Part shown: piece after piece, positions 39,899-48,192 of the stretch
Layout of the letters: the number at the start of each line of letters is the position of its first letter
Numbering within the stretch: position 1 is the first letter of the stretch
Assembly (NCBI RefSeq): GCF_009911595.1
Contig: NZ_QWKG01000021.1
Coordinates: 1-64,000, forward strand
DNA from: Colidextribacter sp. OB.20
GTDB lineage: Bacteria > Bacillota > Clostridia > Oscillospirales > Oscillospiraceae
DNA: 64,000 nucleotides
Reading direction: 5' to 3'
Made by a program: the position numbers and the translations under genes
Notes under the pieces: generated by a model
Told to the model about the DNA's origin: nothing
The model's database searches: none
Seen by the model: the letters and a program-made list of their open reading frames with translations, nothing else

Positions 39899-40504
39899 AT
39901 GATGGAGATTACCTTAGAAATGGTAGAGCGCCTGAAGGAGAAGGCCAATGTCAGCTACAAGCAGGCCAAGGAGGCCCTGGAGTACAGCGGCGGCAATCTG
40001 CTGGACGCGCTGATCTATCTGGAGGAGAAGGAGTCCATCCCCCGGGACACGGGGGCCTACTACTCCACCCGGAGCGAGACTCCGCCTCCCCCTCTGCCTC
40101 CGGAGGACCCCCTGCCCGCTCCGCTGCCCGTCAAAGCGAAGAAGCAGAAGGCGCCTAAGCCTCCCCGTCCTCCCCGCTCCGGCGGGAGCGTCCGGCGGTT
40201 TTTCAATGCCCTGCGCCGCTGGCTGGTGGACAATGAGCTGGAGATCTGGCGCCGCAGCCAGCCCATCACCGCCCTGCCGGTGCTGATTTTGGTGTTGCTG
40301 CTGTGCTGCGCCCCCTGGATCACCCTCCCCATTCTGGCGCTGGGGCTCTTTCTGGGCTTCCGCTACCGCTTCTCCGGCCCTGACCTGGACCGGGACGAGA
40401 TCAACAATGTGATGGGCTCGGTGGCCGACACCGCCGCCGATCTGGGGCACAAGGTCATGGACGAGCTGAAGCACGACTGGCACTCCGACGAGCAGGACAA
40501 GTAG
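39899..40504 (+). CDS. DUF4342 (UBA-like) membrane protein, 201 aa
   Basis: ATG 39899 follows AAAGGAGCC. Residues 1-45 ('ITLEMVERLKEKANVSYKQAKEALEYSGGNLLDALIYLEEK') form a UBA-like helical domain found in DUF4342. A Pro-rich linker (residues ~65-100) leads to two membrane helices near 125-165 ('LPVLILVLLLCCAPWITLPILALGLFLGF') and an acidic cytoplasmic tail. The gene precedes a response regulator by 67 bases, and the set may be one operon. Role unknown, possibly membrane-stress sensing. Confidence 0.75.
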   Translation: MMEITLEMVERLKEKANVSYKQAKEALEYSGGNLLDALIYLEEKESIPRDTGAYYSTRSETPPPPLPPEDPLPAPLPVKAKKQKAPKPPRPPRSGGSVRRFFNALRRWLVDNELEIWRRSQPITALPVLILVLLLCCAPWITLPILALGLFLGFRYRFSGPDLDRDEINNVMGSVADTAADLGHKVMDELKHDWHSDEQDK

Positions 40505-40548
40505 AGGCGGACATTGTCCGCCCGCAGGCGCGCACAGCGCGCCTCTAC
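40501..40548. repeat. Intergenic palindromic repeat, family A, copy 2 (48 bp)
   Basis: Terminal GTAGAGGC/GCCTCTAC with inner GGCGGACATTGTCCGCC and GCGCGCACAGCGCGC-type palindromes. The TAG of the left end is the stop codon of the DUF4342 gene. Confidence 0.8.
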
Positions 40549-40571
40549 ATAACCGCATGAGGTGAACAAAC

Positions 40572-41252
40572 ATGTCAGAACGCATCCTTCTGATAGAGGA
40601 CGAGGAAAAGCTGGCCCGAATGGTGGAGCTGGAGCTGAACTACGAGGGCTACGCCGTGGAAAAGGCCCTGGACGGCCGCCGGGGGCTGGATTTGGCCCTG
40701 AGCGGCTCCTTCGACCTGGTCCTGCTGGACATCATGCTCCCCCAGCTGTCCGGGATGGAGGTCCTGCGGCGGCTGCGGCGGGAGAGCCAGGTCCCGGTTA
40801 TTATGTTAACCGCTCGGGACAGCGTGGTGGACAAGGTAGCCGGGCTGGACTCAGGTGCGGACGACTATATCACCAAGCCCTTTGCCATCGAGGAGCTTCT
40901 GGCCCGCATCCGGGCCGCGCTGCGGAAAAGAAGCGGAGCGGCAGACCCGGCGGTCCCCCTGGCGGCGGGGGCGCTGGTCATGGACGTGGATAAGCACCAG
41001 GTCACCGTGCGGGGCCAGAATGTGGAGCTGACCAAGAAGGAGTTCGATCTGCTGCGCTGTCTGCTGGAGAACAAGGGGCGGGTTCTCACACGGGAGACCC
41101 TTCTGGACGCGGTCTGGGGCTTCGACTTTATGGGGGAGACCAACTCGGTGGACGTGTATATCCGCTTTCTTCGGAGCAAGCTGGACGACGCCTTCGGGCT
41201 GAAGCTGATTCACACCGTCCGGGGCGTGGGCTATGTGATTAAGGAGGACTGA
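40572..41252 (+). CDS. OmpR-family response regulator, 226 aa
   Basis: Receiver domain with acidic pocket 'IEDEEK', phospho-acceptor Asp in 'VLLDIMLPQ' and Lys in 'YITKPFAIEELLARI', followed by a winged-helix Trans_reg_C domain ('LTKKEFDLLRCLLENKGRVLTRETLLDAVWG'). The cognate kinase is most likely the gene at 41999, although a flavodoxin-like gene lies between them. Target genes unknown. Confidence 0.95.
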   Translation: MSERILLIEDEEKLARMVELELNYEGYAVEKALDGRRGLDLALSGSFDLVLLDIMLPQLSGMEVLRRLRRESQVPVIMLTARDSVVDKVAGLDSGADDYITKPFAIEELLARIRAALRKRSGAADPAVPLAAGALVMDVDKHQVTVRGQNVELTKKEFDLLRCLLENKGRVLTRETLLDAVWGFDFMGETNSVDVYIRFLRSKLDDAFGLKLIHTVRGVGYVIKED

Positions 41253-41455
41253 CCGGCCAGGGGCCGTTTTCAAAAACCTGTATTCACAGCCTCAAACACC
41301 GCCTGACCGGGTTTTCCCGCCGTACTGCGTTCAATTTTCTTGCGGCACGCAATGCATTCCTGTAAAAATCTGTCTCGTCCGGCAGGAAAGCTCCTCGGCC
41401 ATTCAGCATTTTTGGTTATGAATGCAGGTTCTAACAACCAAAAGGAGAGAGTGCT

Positions 41456-41962
41456 ATGGTCATCATCTATCGTTCCAACACTGGCTTTACCCAGGAGTAC
41501 GCTGAGATGCTGGGCAAGGCGGAGCATTTGACGGTCCTTCCCGCCGGCGAGGCGGAGGGAAAGGCCGGCCCGGGAGAGCCGGTCTTTTACATGGGCCCGC
41601 TGACCGCGGGCCACATCGCCGGTATCGACAAGGCGGTCAAGCGCTACGATGTCAGGGGCGTGTGCGGCGTGGGCATGTCCCCGCCCTCCCAGCAGGTGCT
41701 GGATACCATGTCCAAGGCCAACTATGTTCACGGCGCGCCTATCTTCTACCTCCAGGGCGGCTGGTCTCCGGAAAAGGTGGACTGGTTTAAGCGCCGGATG
41801 GTGAGCATGGTCACAAAATCCACCCGTGAAGCCCTGCGGGGCAAGGGCCACCGCCGCACCCCCGCTGAGGAGGCCCAGTATCAGATGCTCCTCAAGGGGG
41901 GCAGCTTCGTGGCGTTTGAAAATCTGAGATCTATCCGTATCTGGCTGCAAAGCCAGGGCTGA
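41456..41962 (+). CDS. Flavodoxin-domain protein, 168 aa
   Basis: ATG 41456 follows AAAAGGAGAG. The FMN phosphate loop 'YRSNTGFTQEYAEML' is at residues 5-19, and the remainder has the alternating strand-helix order of flavodoxin-like proteins of the protoporphyrinogen-oxidase (HemG)-like group. It stands between a response regulator and a histidine kinase on the same strand. It could be a redox enzyme controlled by, or signalling to, the two-component pair. FMN binding is inferred. Confidence 0.8.
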   Translation: MVIIYRSNTGFTQEYAEMLGKAEHLTVLPAGEAEGKAGPGEPVFYMGPLTAGHIAGIDKAVKRYDVRGVCGVGMSPPSQQVLDTMSKANYVHGAPIFYLQGGWSPEKVDWFKRRMVSMVTKSTREALRGKGHRRTPAEEAQYQMLLKGGSFVAFENLRSIRIWLQSQG

Positions 41963-41998
41963 TATCACCCTTTCCCATTGGAAAAGGAGGGGCTCAAT

Positions 41999-43465
41999 AT
42001 GGGAAAAAAGAAAATACACCGCTTTCAGAGCCCTCCGCCTGAGGACCCCATCGCGGCCGCCCGGGACTCCTCCCTCACCCTCCGGCTGAACATCATCTTT
42101 TTTCTGCGCCAGCTGGGCATCTTCCTGGTGATGGACCTGCTTCTGCTGGCCCTGGCCACCACTGGCATATTCATCTACGCGGAAAACCGCTGCGCCGACG
42201 TGGCCGCGCTGGTCAGCCAGCGGGGGGTGCCCACCCAGGAGACCCTGGCCTGGATGGAGGCCAGCGACTACACTATCACCCCCCTGGACCGGGAGCCCCG
42301 CGGAGAGACCACCGTCGGCTCCACTCTCCTGTTCCCTCACCGCCAGGAGACCCGGGGGGGATGGCGCTCCTGGAATCTCAGCGAGTATTACACCATTGAG
42401 TTGCCCAATAGCGGCCAGCCCTACGCCATCACAGTGGATACCTCCGGTATCTTCACCGGCCTGTACTGGGCGGGGGTGGTGATTCTGGCCTGTCAGGGGC
42501 TGTCCCTGATTACCAACCTCTTCCGCAGCAACCGCTCCATCCGCAAGGTGCTCCGGCCCATCCAGGACCTGGCTGCCACGGCCTCCCGGCTCAACTCCAT
42601 GACCCACATGTCCAAGCGGGAGCTGGAGAGCCTGGCCGGAGAGCTGGACAAGATCGACGCCGCCCACCTGGACAGCCGCATCGACCTGCCCCCCACCCAG
42701 AAGGAGCTGCGCTCCCTGGCCCAGTCCATCAACGAACTGATGGACCGGGTGAACCAGGCCTACAGCGCCCAGATGCGTTTTGTCTCCGACGCCAGCCACG
42801 AGCTGCGCACCCCCATCGCCGTCATTCAGGGCTACGCCGCCCTGCTGGACCGCTGGGGCAAGAGCGACCCGGAGGCCCTGCAGGAGTCCATCGACGCCAT
42901 CCGGGGGGAGGCCGCCTCTATGGAGCGGCTGGTGGAGCAGCTGCTCTTCCTGGCCCGGGGGGACAACAACTCCCAGCCCGTGAAAAAGGAGATTTTCGAC
43001 CTCACCGCCCTGGCCGGGGAGGTACTGCGGGAGGAGGAGATGATCCACCCTGAGCGCATCTTCCTCCCCCGCTGGGGGGAGGAACTGGTCAGCATTTATG
43101 CTGACCCCGGCCTGATGAAGCAGGTCCTGCGCATTTTGATGGACAACAGCTTAAAATACAGCCCCCCCGAGGGCCGCGTCTACCTCCGGGTGCTTCAGGC
43201 GGGGGATTACGTCCGCCTCACCGTCCAGGACGAGGGCATGGGCATCCCCCCCGAGGGCATCTCCCACATTTTCGAGCGCTTCTACCGCACCGACCAGTCC
43301 CGGGACCGGAAGACCGGCGGGACAGGGCTGGGGCTGTCCATCGCCAAATGGATCGTGGAGCAGCATGACGGCTGGTTTGAGGTGGTCTCCCGCCCCGATG
43401 TGGGTACTCGAATCACAGCCGTCCTCCCCGCCGCCTCCCAATCAGAACGGGAAAAAGCGTCATAA
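41999..43465 (+). CDS. Sensor histidine kinase, 488 aa
   Basis: ATG 41999 follows AAAGGAGGGG; a TTG seven codons earlier overlaps that site. Two membrane helices (residues ~35-60 and ~155-180) enclose a short extracytoplasmic sensor. HAMP follows, then the phospho-acceptor His in 'SDASHELRTPIAV' near residue 266, N-box 'LMDNSLKYS', and G-boxes 'DEGMGIPPEG' and 'GGTGLGLSIAKWIVEQH'. All catalytic parts are present. Signal unknown. Confidence 0.95.
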   Translation: MGKKKIHRFQSPPPEDPIAAARDSSLTLRLNIIFFLRQLGIFLVMDLLLLALATTGIFIYAENRCADVAALVSQRGVPTQETLAWMEASDYTITPLDREPRGETTVGSTLLFPHRQETRGGWRSWNLSEYYTIELPNSGQPYAITVDTSGIFTGLYWAGVVILACQGLSLITNLFRSNRSIRKVLRPIQDLAATASRLNSMTHMSKRELESLAGELDKIDAAHLDSRIDLPPTQKELRSLAQSINELMDRVNQAYSAQMRFVSDASHELRTPIAVIQGYAALLDRWGKSDPEALQESIDAIRGEAASMERLVEQLLFLARGDNNSQPVKKEIFDLTALAGEVLREEEMIHPERIFLPRWGEELVSIYADPGLMKQVLRILMDNSLKYSPPEGRVYLRVLQAGDYVRLTVQDEGMGIPPEGISHIFERFYRTDQSRDRKTGGTGLGLSIAKWIVEQHDGWFEVVSRPDVGTRITAVLPAASQSEREKAS

Positions 43466-43493
43466 AAAAAGAGCGCCGATGGCGCTCTTTTTT
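43464..43493. terminator. Bidirectional terminator between kinase and anti-sigma genes
   Basis: AAAAAAGAGCGCC and GGCGCTCTTTTTT pair across GAT; it serves both converging operons. Confidence 0.95.
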
Positions 43494-43494
43494 A

Positions 43495-45042
43495 TCAGTC
43501 GTCCCACTCGGAATCGTACTTCAATATGGCCCCAGTGGTGCCGTCGATGGTGTATTCATACTCCATTCCTCCCGATTTGAACTCCACCTCATACTCCAGC
43601 AGGCCGTCGTCCCAGTCCCGCTCCACCGCCATCTTAGTAACCTGGCCCTCGGCCACTCCGGCGTGGGTCAGGGCGGCGGCCTTAGCGGCCTCCGCGCCAA
43701 TATCGGCAGAAGAGATGGTGTTACCGCTCCCGTTGTGGTAGGGATCGCTGTGGAATCCGGAATTATACTCCTCGTGGTGGTCAATCTCGCACTTCAAAAG
43801 GGCACCGGTATGACCGTCCACCGTGCAATCGTACTCCGTATTCCCGCACCAGAACTCGATCTCATACTCCAGCCGGCCGTCGTCCCACTCCCGCTCGATT
43901 TTCATGCCGGTGACATCCTTCTCAGACAGACCTGCGTTGTCCAGGGCGGCCTTTTTGGCCGCATCCCGGCCCACGTCCTGACTCTGAGACGGCGTCACAG
44001 GGTCCTGAGGCGCCGGGTCCGGGGCGGCGGGAGTGGTGGTCGGAGTATTCAGGATATCCTTCTGCCCGCTGAGGACCTCCCCAGTGAAGGCGTCCACAAC
44101 ATACTCATACTCCCGCCCGGACACACTCAGCTCCACTTCATAGTGGGGAGGAGTATCATCCAGCTCCGGGTCCACATCCTGGACCACATTGGAGCTGAGC
44201 ACCAGTGTCCCGGCGTACTCCTGCGCCGCCCAGGCCGCGGCGGACTTGCCGATGGGGATGCGCTTCTCCCCCGCCTTCAGCAGGTCGTTCAGCTCCTCCA
44301 CCGACAGTGCGGCCAGCTGATCAAAGGCATCGGCATCCACGCCATTCCTCTCAATCACCTTCTGCACTAACGCAGCCTTACCCGCAGAGATGCCGGAATC
44401 GTAATTTACATAATTCGTCCCAGCATCCAAAGTAAACGTCTGGCTCAGCACAGACGTGCCCGGGGCCTGAGTCTTGAGGACCCCGTCCACCGAGGCCACC
44501 AGCTCCGCCTGGAGCCGGGCCGCCCGGTCCTGATCGTTGTCCTCCACCGAGATGAGGATGGCGGAGGAGATGCTGTCCAGATAGCCCTCCCGCACCAGGG
44601 CCCCCACAATGGCATTCACCGCCACATCCACTTTTGTGCCCTTCAGGTCGGCGCCGCCGTCCATATCGAAGAGGACCGCCGCCGCCTCGGTATTCAGGGC
44701 GGTGCAGGAGATCACCCGCTCGTTTCGGCTGACCTTCAGCTCAATGCTGGGGTTCACATCCAGGGATACCACCGAGGCCACGGCGTAGCTCTGGTGATAC
44801 ATCAGTCCCCCTCCGGTTCCCAGCAGCACCAGCGCCGCGCAGGCAGCGGCCAGCCAGAGCCGCAGCTTTTTCCTGGGCTTGACCGCAACGGCCTCCACGT
44901 CAATGATTGTTTGTTTCAGCTCTTTCAATTCCATCACGCTCCCGTTTTCTCCGCCGCATCGGGAGAGAATGGCTTCCAAATCGTCGGGGGCGGCCCGGTC
45001 CACGGCGTCCGCCAGCTTTCGCACCAGTTCCCGGTCTGTCAT
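43495..45042 (-). CDS. RsgI-like anti-sigma factor with C-terminal PepSY domains, 515 aa
   Basis: I chose ATG 45042 (MTDRELVRKLADAVD), which overlaps the sigma gene stop by ATGA and has GAAAGGAG upstream. After a ~75-residue cytoplasmic part comes one membrane helix ('LWLAAACAALVLLGTGGGLMY'), then an RsgI-type middle domain ('VSLDVNPSIELKVSRNERVI', residues ~105-180). The secreted end has three PepSY-like repeats, two of them with 'YEIEF/YEVEF ... YDCTVDGHTGALLK'-type order. It probably holds the sigma factor until an outside signal is sensed. Confidence 0.8.
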   Translation of the reverse strand: MTDRELVRKLADAVDRAAPDDLEAILSRCGGENGSVMELKELKQTIIDVEAVAVKPRKKLRLWLAAACAALVLLGTGGGLMYHQSYAVASVVSLDVNPSIELKVSRNERVISCTALNTEAAAVLFDMDGGADLKGTKVDVAVNAIVGALVREGYLDSISSAILISVEDNDQDRAARLQAELVASVDGVLKTQAPGTSVLSQTFTLDAGTNYVNYDSGISAGKAALVQKVIERNGVDADAFDQLAALSVEELNDLLKAGEKRIPIGKSAAAWAAQEYAGTLVLSSNVVQDVDPELDDTPPHYEVELSVSGREYEYVVDAFTGEVLSGQKDILNTPTTTPAAPDPAPQDPVTPSQSQDVGRDAAKKAALDNAGLSEKDVTGMKIEREWDDGRLEYEIEFWCGNTEYDCTVDGHTGALLKCEIDHHEEYNSGFHSDPYHNGSGNTISSADIGAEAAKAAALTHAGVAEGQVTKMAVERDWDDGLLEYEVEFKSGGMEYEYTIDGTTGAILKYDSEWDD

Positions 45043-45617
45043 TGGCTGATCTCTCCTTTCATCAGGGCTCTCATTTTTTTCAGCCCGCGGTGGTATTTGG
45101 ACAGGACAGTGGACAAAGGCAGCTCCAGCAGCTGGGCAATCTCCCGGTGCTTCAGGCCGGTGACGGCGTGGAGCAGGACAATCCGCCGCTCCTCCCCGCT
45201 CAGCCGGGCCAGCGTCTCCTGGAGAAACGCCCGGTCCTCCGGGGTGACGCCCGGGGCCTCTGCGGGGATGGCGTTCCACGCCTCCTCGTCCAGGTCCACC
45301 TGACGTCCGCTCCGGCGCAGGCGGCTCAAGGCTTGGTTCCGGGCGATGGTGAGCAGCCAGGCCATAGGCGAGCCCTGAGGACGGTAGCCTGGAGCGCTCT
45401 CCCACACCCGGACAAAGACGTCCTGGGCCACATCCTGGGCCTCGTGCCCGTCGTGGAGCAGAGACAGCGCCAGAGCGTACACCGCCCCTCGTGTCAGGCT
45501 GTACAGCCTGCCGAAGGCCTCCCGTTCTCCCTGGCCCGTCCGGCACAGCAGCCGCTCCAGCTCCCGGCGGCGCTCCTCCGCCTCTTCTGTTGTCTGGACG
45601 CTTAAGGCAGCCAGCAT
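45039..45617 (-). CDS. ECF-type RNA polymerase sigma factor, 192 aa
   Basis: Region 2 reads 'AFGRLYSLTRGAVYALALSLLHDGHEAQDVAQDVFVRVWE' with the usual 'AQDVFV' core, and region 4 'LSGEERRIVLLHAVTGLKHREIAQLLELPLSTVLSKYHRGLKK' is a helix-turn-helix. Start ATG has AGGAG nine bases upstream. It is translationally coupled to the RsgI-like anti-sigma. The leader has a GGAAC element near 45675-45671 that could be its own -35 site. Confidence 0.9.
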   Translation of the reverse strand: MLAALSVQTTEEAEERRRELERLLCRTGQGEREAFGRLYSLTRGAVYALALSLLHDGHEAQDVAQDVFVRVWESAPGYRPQGSPMAWLLTIARNQALSRLRRSGRQVDLDEEAWNAIPAEAPGVTPEDRAFLQETLARLSGEERRIVLLHAVTGLKHREIAQLLELPLSTVLSKYHRGLKKMRALMKGEISQ

Positions 45618-45691
45618 AGTCCATTTCTCCTGTCAAACAAGGAACGCACGGGGATGGCGTTTTATCCCCTGTTCCAAAAATTTTTTCTTCT

Positions 45692-45720
45692 ATTATATTT
45701 CCCTTTTCTCCGGAAAGCAA
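45692..45720 (-). promoter_or_regulatory. Sigma-A promoter of the ECF sigma operon
   Basis: On the minus strand TTGCTT (45720-45715), 17-bp spacer, TATAAT (45697-45692). Confidence 0.65.
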
Positions 45721-45722
45721 GA

Positions 45723-45762
45723 TAAAAAGCCGCCGCCCCGGCAAAACCTTCGGGGCGGCGGA
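45723..45762 (-). terminator. Intrinsic terminator of bioY
   Basis: CCGCCGCCCCG and CGGGGCGGCGG form an 11-bp stem; on the minus strand it is followed by CTTTTTAT. Confidence 0.9.
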
Positions 45763-45781
45763 TCGAGAGGGGGAAGACGCT

Positions 45782-46345
45782 TCAACTTTCCGGGTCAATA
45801 CCGGCTTTGACCAGCCGGGCTCTCAGAACAGGACCAACTGTTGTGGCAATTACCATCTTGCCCAGGTCGAAGGGAATAAAGGGAATCACACAGACCCAGA
45901 GCGCGCGCTCCAGGGTGGAACCTGTCTGAGCACAGAAGATTGCGGTGCCGAAGGCGTAGAGCACGGCGGTGGCTAAAATCATGCCGCCAATCTGAGCCGC
46001 CCGCTTTGTCGGAAATGCCTTGATTACCAGGCCGCCTATGACTACCATAGGGATGTAGCCCAAAATATAGCCGCCTGTGGGGCCGGCCAGCACGCCCAGT
46101 CCAGCCTTAAAGTTGCTAAACACCGGCATACCCACCATGCCGATGAGAATATAGACCAATGTGGCCGCTGTCGCCCGCTTCCAGCCCAGGATATAGGGGG
46201 ACAGATAAAGGACAAAGGTACACAGGGTAAAGGATACTTCTCCCCAGGCCGGAATAGAAAAGGGAGCGATTACCGCGATTACCGCCGTCATCACAGCGGT
46301 CATTGCCAGGGAATATACATTGCTTTTTTTGGTTTTTGTCTCCAT
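45782..46345 (-). CDS. bioY: Biotin transporter BioY, 187 aa
   Basis: ATG 46345 (METKTKKSN) follows GGAAAGGA. Six membrane segments and the S-component signatures 'FTLCTFVLYLSPYILG' and 'GPTGGYILGYIP' identify BioY, the biotin-binding S component of ECF transporters. No ECF ATPases lie near, so it uses the shared module or works alone. It indicates biotin scavenging. Confidence 0.95.
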   Translation of the reverse strand: METKTKKSNVYSLAMTAVMTAVIAVIAPFSIPAWGEVSFTLCTFVLYLSPYILGWKRATAATLVYILIGMVGMPVFSNFKAGLGVLAGPTGGYILGYIPMVVIGGLVIKAFPTKRAAQIGGMILATAVLYAFGTAIFCAQTGSTLERALWVCVIPFIPFDLGKMVIATTVGPVLRARLVKAGIDPES

Positions 46346-46393
46346 TGATGATCGGTCCTTTCCAAATCTCATTGTAAACTTATTACATTTTGC

Positions 46394-46422
46394 AGTATAC
46401 AGTATTTTTCATTTTTTGTCAA
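46394..46422 (-). promoter_or_regulatory. Sigma-A promoter of bioY with flanking inverted repeat
   Basis: On the minus strand TTGACA (46422-46417), 17-bp spacer, TATACT (46399-46394). TGTAAACTT (46373-46381) and AAGTTTACA (46436-46444) flank it; they could be halves of a repressor site such as BirA, though the spacing is unusual. Confidence 0.7.
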
Positions 46423-46565
46423 CTGCTTTTTTTAAAAGTTTACATCAATTATTTCCAATATGATTTCAGAAATTCTTAATGTTTCCTTCAGAGCTTTTTA
46501 GAGTTTATCTGTTATTCTGTGAATAGAATAGATTGATCTTCCAGAGCCCGGAGGGAGGAGCACAT

Positions 46566-47099
46566 ATGGCAGAGCGCACCATCTACATCCTGTTGACCCG
46601 GTCAGGGACCTGGTTTTCCCGGCTGATCCACTTCGCCACCCAGGACCGCTACACCCACGCCTCCATCGGCCTGGACGGTCCGAACGGTCCCTTCTACAGC
46701 TTCGCCCGGAAATACCGCTACCTGGCCCTGCCCGCCGGGCTGGTGAAGGAGCAGGTCACCGTCTACCGCCGGGCCGTCCCCTGCTGCCTGTATGAGCTGA
46801 AGGTGAGCGAGGAGACCTATTTCCGTCTGCGGCGCCGGCTGAGGTCCATGTACGCCCAGCGGGAGGAGTACCACTACAGCGTGCTGGGGGCCTTCGCCTG
46901 TTATTTCAACCTGTCCCTCCAGCGCCGGCATCACTACTTCTGCTCCCAATTTGTGGCCGGGCTGCTGGAGGACTGCGGCGCGGTGGAGCTGCCCAAGCCC
47001 CCCTCCCTGCTGCGTCCGGCGGATTTCTGCCGGGTGGCGGGCCTGCGCCCCATCCATCAGGGCCCTCTGGAAGGAATTTTGTCCCAGCCAGCCGCCTGA
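46566..47099 (+). CDS. Permuted NlpC/P60-like (papain-fold) protein, 177 aa
   Basis: ATG 46566 (MAERTIYILLTRSGTWFSRL) follows GGAGGGAGGAG. The order of catalytic residues is His31 in 'YTHASIGLDG' first and Cys126 in 'HYFCSQFVAGLL' later, the circularly permuted arrangement of YaeF/YiiX and LRAT-like enzymes. Such proteins act as amidases or acyltransferases on wall or lipid substrates. No signal peptide is seen, so it is probably cytoplasmic. Substrate unknown. Confidence 0.75.
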   Translation: MAERTIYILLTRSGTWFSRLIHFATQDRYTHASIGLDGPNGPFYSFARKYRYLALPAGLVKEQVTVYRRAVPCCLYELKVSEETYFRLRRRLRSMYAQREEYHYSVLGAFACYFNLSLQRRHHYFCSQFVAGLLEDCGAVELPKPPSLLRPADFCRVAGLRPIHQGPLEGILSQPAA

Positions 47100-47127
47100 A
47101 ATTTTTTAAAAAACCGCAAATTAGGGC

Positions 47128-47156
47128 TTGACTTTTTTGCCGGGTGACGCTATAAT
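47128..47156 (+). promoter_or_regulatory. Promoter of tRNA-Gly
   Basis: TTGACT (47128-47133), 17-bp spacer, TATAAT (47151-47156). Confidence 0.85.
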
Positions 47157-47169
47157 AGCCAATGTTGTT

Positions 47170-47245
47170 GCGAGTGTAGCTCATCTGGTAGAGCGCCACC
47201 TTGCCAAGGTGGAGGTAGCGAGTTCGAGCCTCGTCACTCGCTCCA
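47170..47245 (+). tRNA. tRNA-Gly (anticodon GCC)
   Basis: A 76-base cloverleaf: acceptor stem GCGAGTG (47170-47176)/CACTCGC (47235-47241), D-arm with GGTAGAGC, anticodon stem CACCT/AGGTG with loop TTGCCAA (anticodon GCC), T-arm GTTCGAGCC, discriminator T and an encoded CCA end. Confidence 0.97.
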
Positions 47246-47282
47246 AAAAGAAAGACACCCTTTTGGGGTGTCTTTCTTTTTG
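47246..47282 (+). terminator. Terminator of tRNA-Gly
   Basis: AAAGAAAGACACCC pairs with GGGGTGTCTTTCTTT around a TTTT loop, ending in a T-run. Also ends the leftward molybdenum cluster. Confidence 0.95.
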
Positions 47283-47295
47283 GTTCCCTCTCCCC

Positions 47296-47670
47296 TCAGC
47301 TCTTCTCACAGCCGCAGTCCTCATGGTCGTGGCCGTGGTCCGAGCAGCCGGGGCCGCCCACATAGTCGGGAATCATGTTCAGCTGGTAGGCGTTCATGGC
47401 TGTGACGGCCTCCTCCACGGTCAGGCCGGCGGCCAGATATCGGGTGACCCCCGCCCCGGCAACCGTCTCAAAGAACTGGGTGTCGTAGATAAAGCCGCAC
47501 AGCAATGCCTCACACTGGGCCTCTACAATGTGCTTAGCCAGGTTCTCGGTGACAAACCGGGGCGGATCATCGGTCTCCAGGTCGAAGAGCATGACCCCCT
47601 TCGCCCGCTCCATGGTGTCGGGAATGACGGCCGACATGCCGTTTTCCTCGGTGGCTGCTGCGATCATCAT
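47296..47670 (-). CDS. NifX/NifB-like dinitrogenase iron-molybdenum cofactor-type protein, 124 aa
   Basis: ATG 47670 (MMIAAATEENGMSAVIPDTM) follows AAGGAGG. It shows the Nitro_FeMo-Co fold: N-terminal 'IAAATEENGM', central 'FVTENLAKHIVEAQCEALLCGFI' and 'GVTRYLAAGLTVEEAVTAM'. The tail 'CSDHGHDHEDCGCEKS' is His/Cys-rich and probably binds metal. No nitrogenase gene is in the window; proteins of this family also bind metal clusters in other pathways. Being last in a molybdenum cofactor operon suggests a carrier of molybdenum or a Mo-containing intermediate. Confidence 0.8.
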   Translation of the reverse strand: MMIAAATEENGMSAVIPDTMERAKGVMLFDLETDDPPRFVTENLAKHIVEAQCEALLCGFIYDTQFFETVAGAGVTRYLAAGLTVEEAVTAMNAYQLNMIPDYVGGPGCSDHGHDHEDCGCEKS

Positions 47671-47683
47671 AATTTTTTCCTCC

Positions 47684-48181
47684 TTATTTTTCAAGCCTGG
47701 CGCAGTCGGCGGGGCGGCCGGACAGCATCTCCAGCCCGTGGGACAGAGCGGGCAGGACAGCCTCCAGATTTTCCTTTGCGGCCTTGGGGGAGCCGGGCAG
47801 GTTGACGATCAGGGTCCTGCCCCGGATGCCAGCCTGGGCCCGGGAGAGCATGGCTCTGGGCGTGATCTGCATAGAGGCGTACCGCATGCTCTCTGGGATG
47901 CCGGGGGTCATGCGTTGGCAGACGGCCAGGGTGGCCTCAGGGGTCACGTCCCGGGGGGCGAAGCCGGTGCCCCCGGTGGTCACCAGGAGCTGGACCTCTC
48001 CGGCGTCGGCAATCTCCCGCAGAGCGGCCTCAATCTGCGGCTGCTCATCGGGGACTATGGCGGTCTTTACCACGGCGCAGCCCGCCTTTTCCAGCAGGCC
48101 GGCCACCAGAGGACCTCCCTCGTCGGGGCGTTCCCCTCGAAAGCTGCGGTCGCTGACCGTTACAACAGCGGCTTGAAACAT
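47684..48181 (-). CDS. mog: Molybdopterin adenylyltransferase MogA/MoaB family, 165 aa
   Basis: The family motifs 'VVTVSDRSFRGERPDEGGP', 'LLVTTGGTGFAPRDVTPEAT' and 'IVNLPGSPKAAKENL' are all present. The enzyme adenylylates molybdopterin to prepare metal insertion by MoeA. It follows modC by 11 bases, so molybdate uptake and insertion are co-expressed. Confidence 0.95.
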   Translation of the reverse strand: MFQAAVVTVSDRSFRGERPDEGGPLVAGLLEKAGCAVVKTAIVPDEQPQIEAALREIADAGEVQLLVTTGGTGFAPRDVTPEATLAVCQRMTPGIPESMRYASMQITPRAMLSRAQAGIRGRTLIVNLPGSPKAAKENLEAVLPALSHGLEMLSGRPADCARLEK

Positions 48182-48192
48182 AGCAATCTCTC

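Noticed and set aside
45043-45798. N-terminal extension of the anti-sigma frame across the sigma gene
   Set aside because: The ATG at 45042 has its own Shine-Dalgarno and overlaps the sigma stop by ATGA; the extension is an out-of-frame shadow of the sigma factor.
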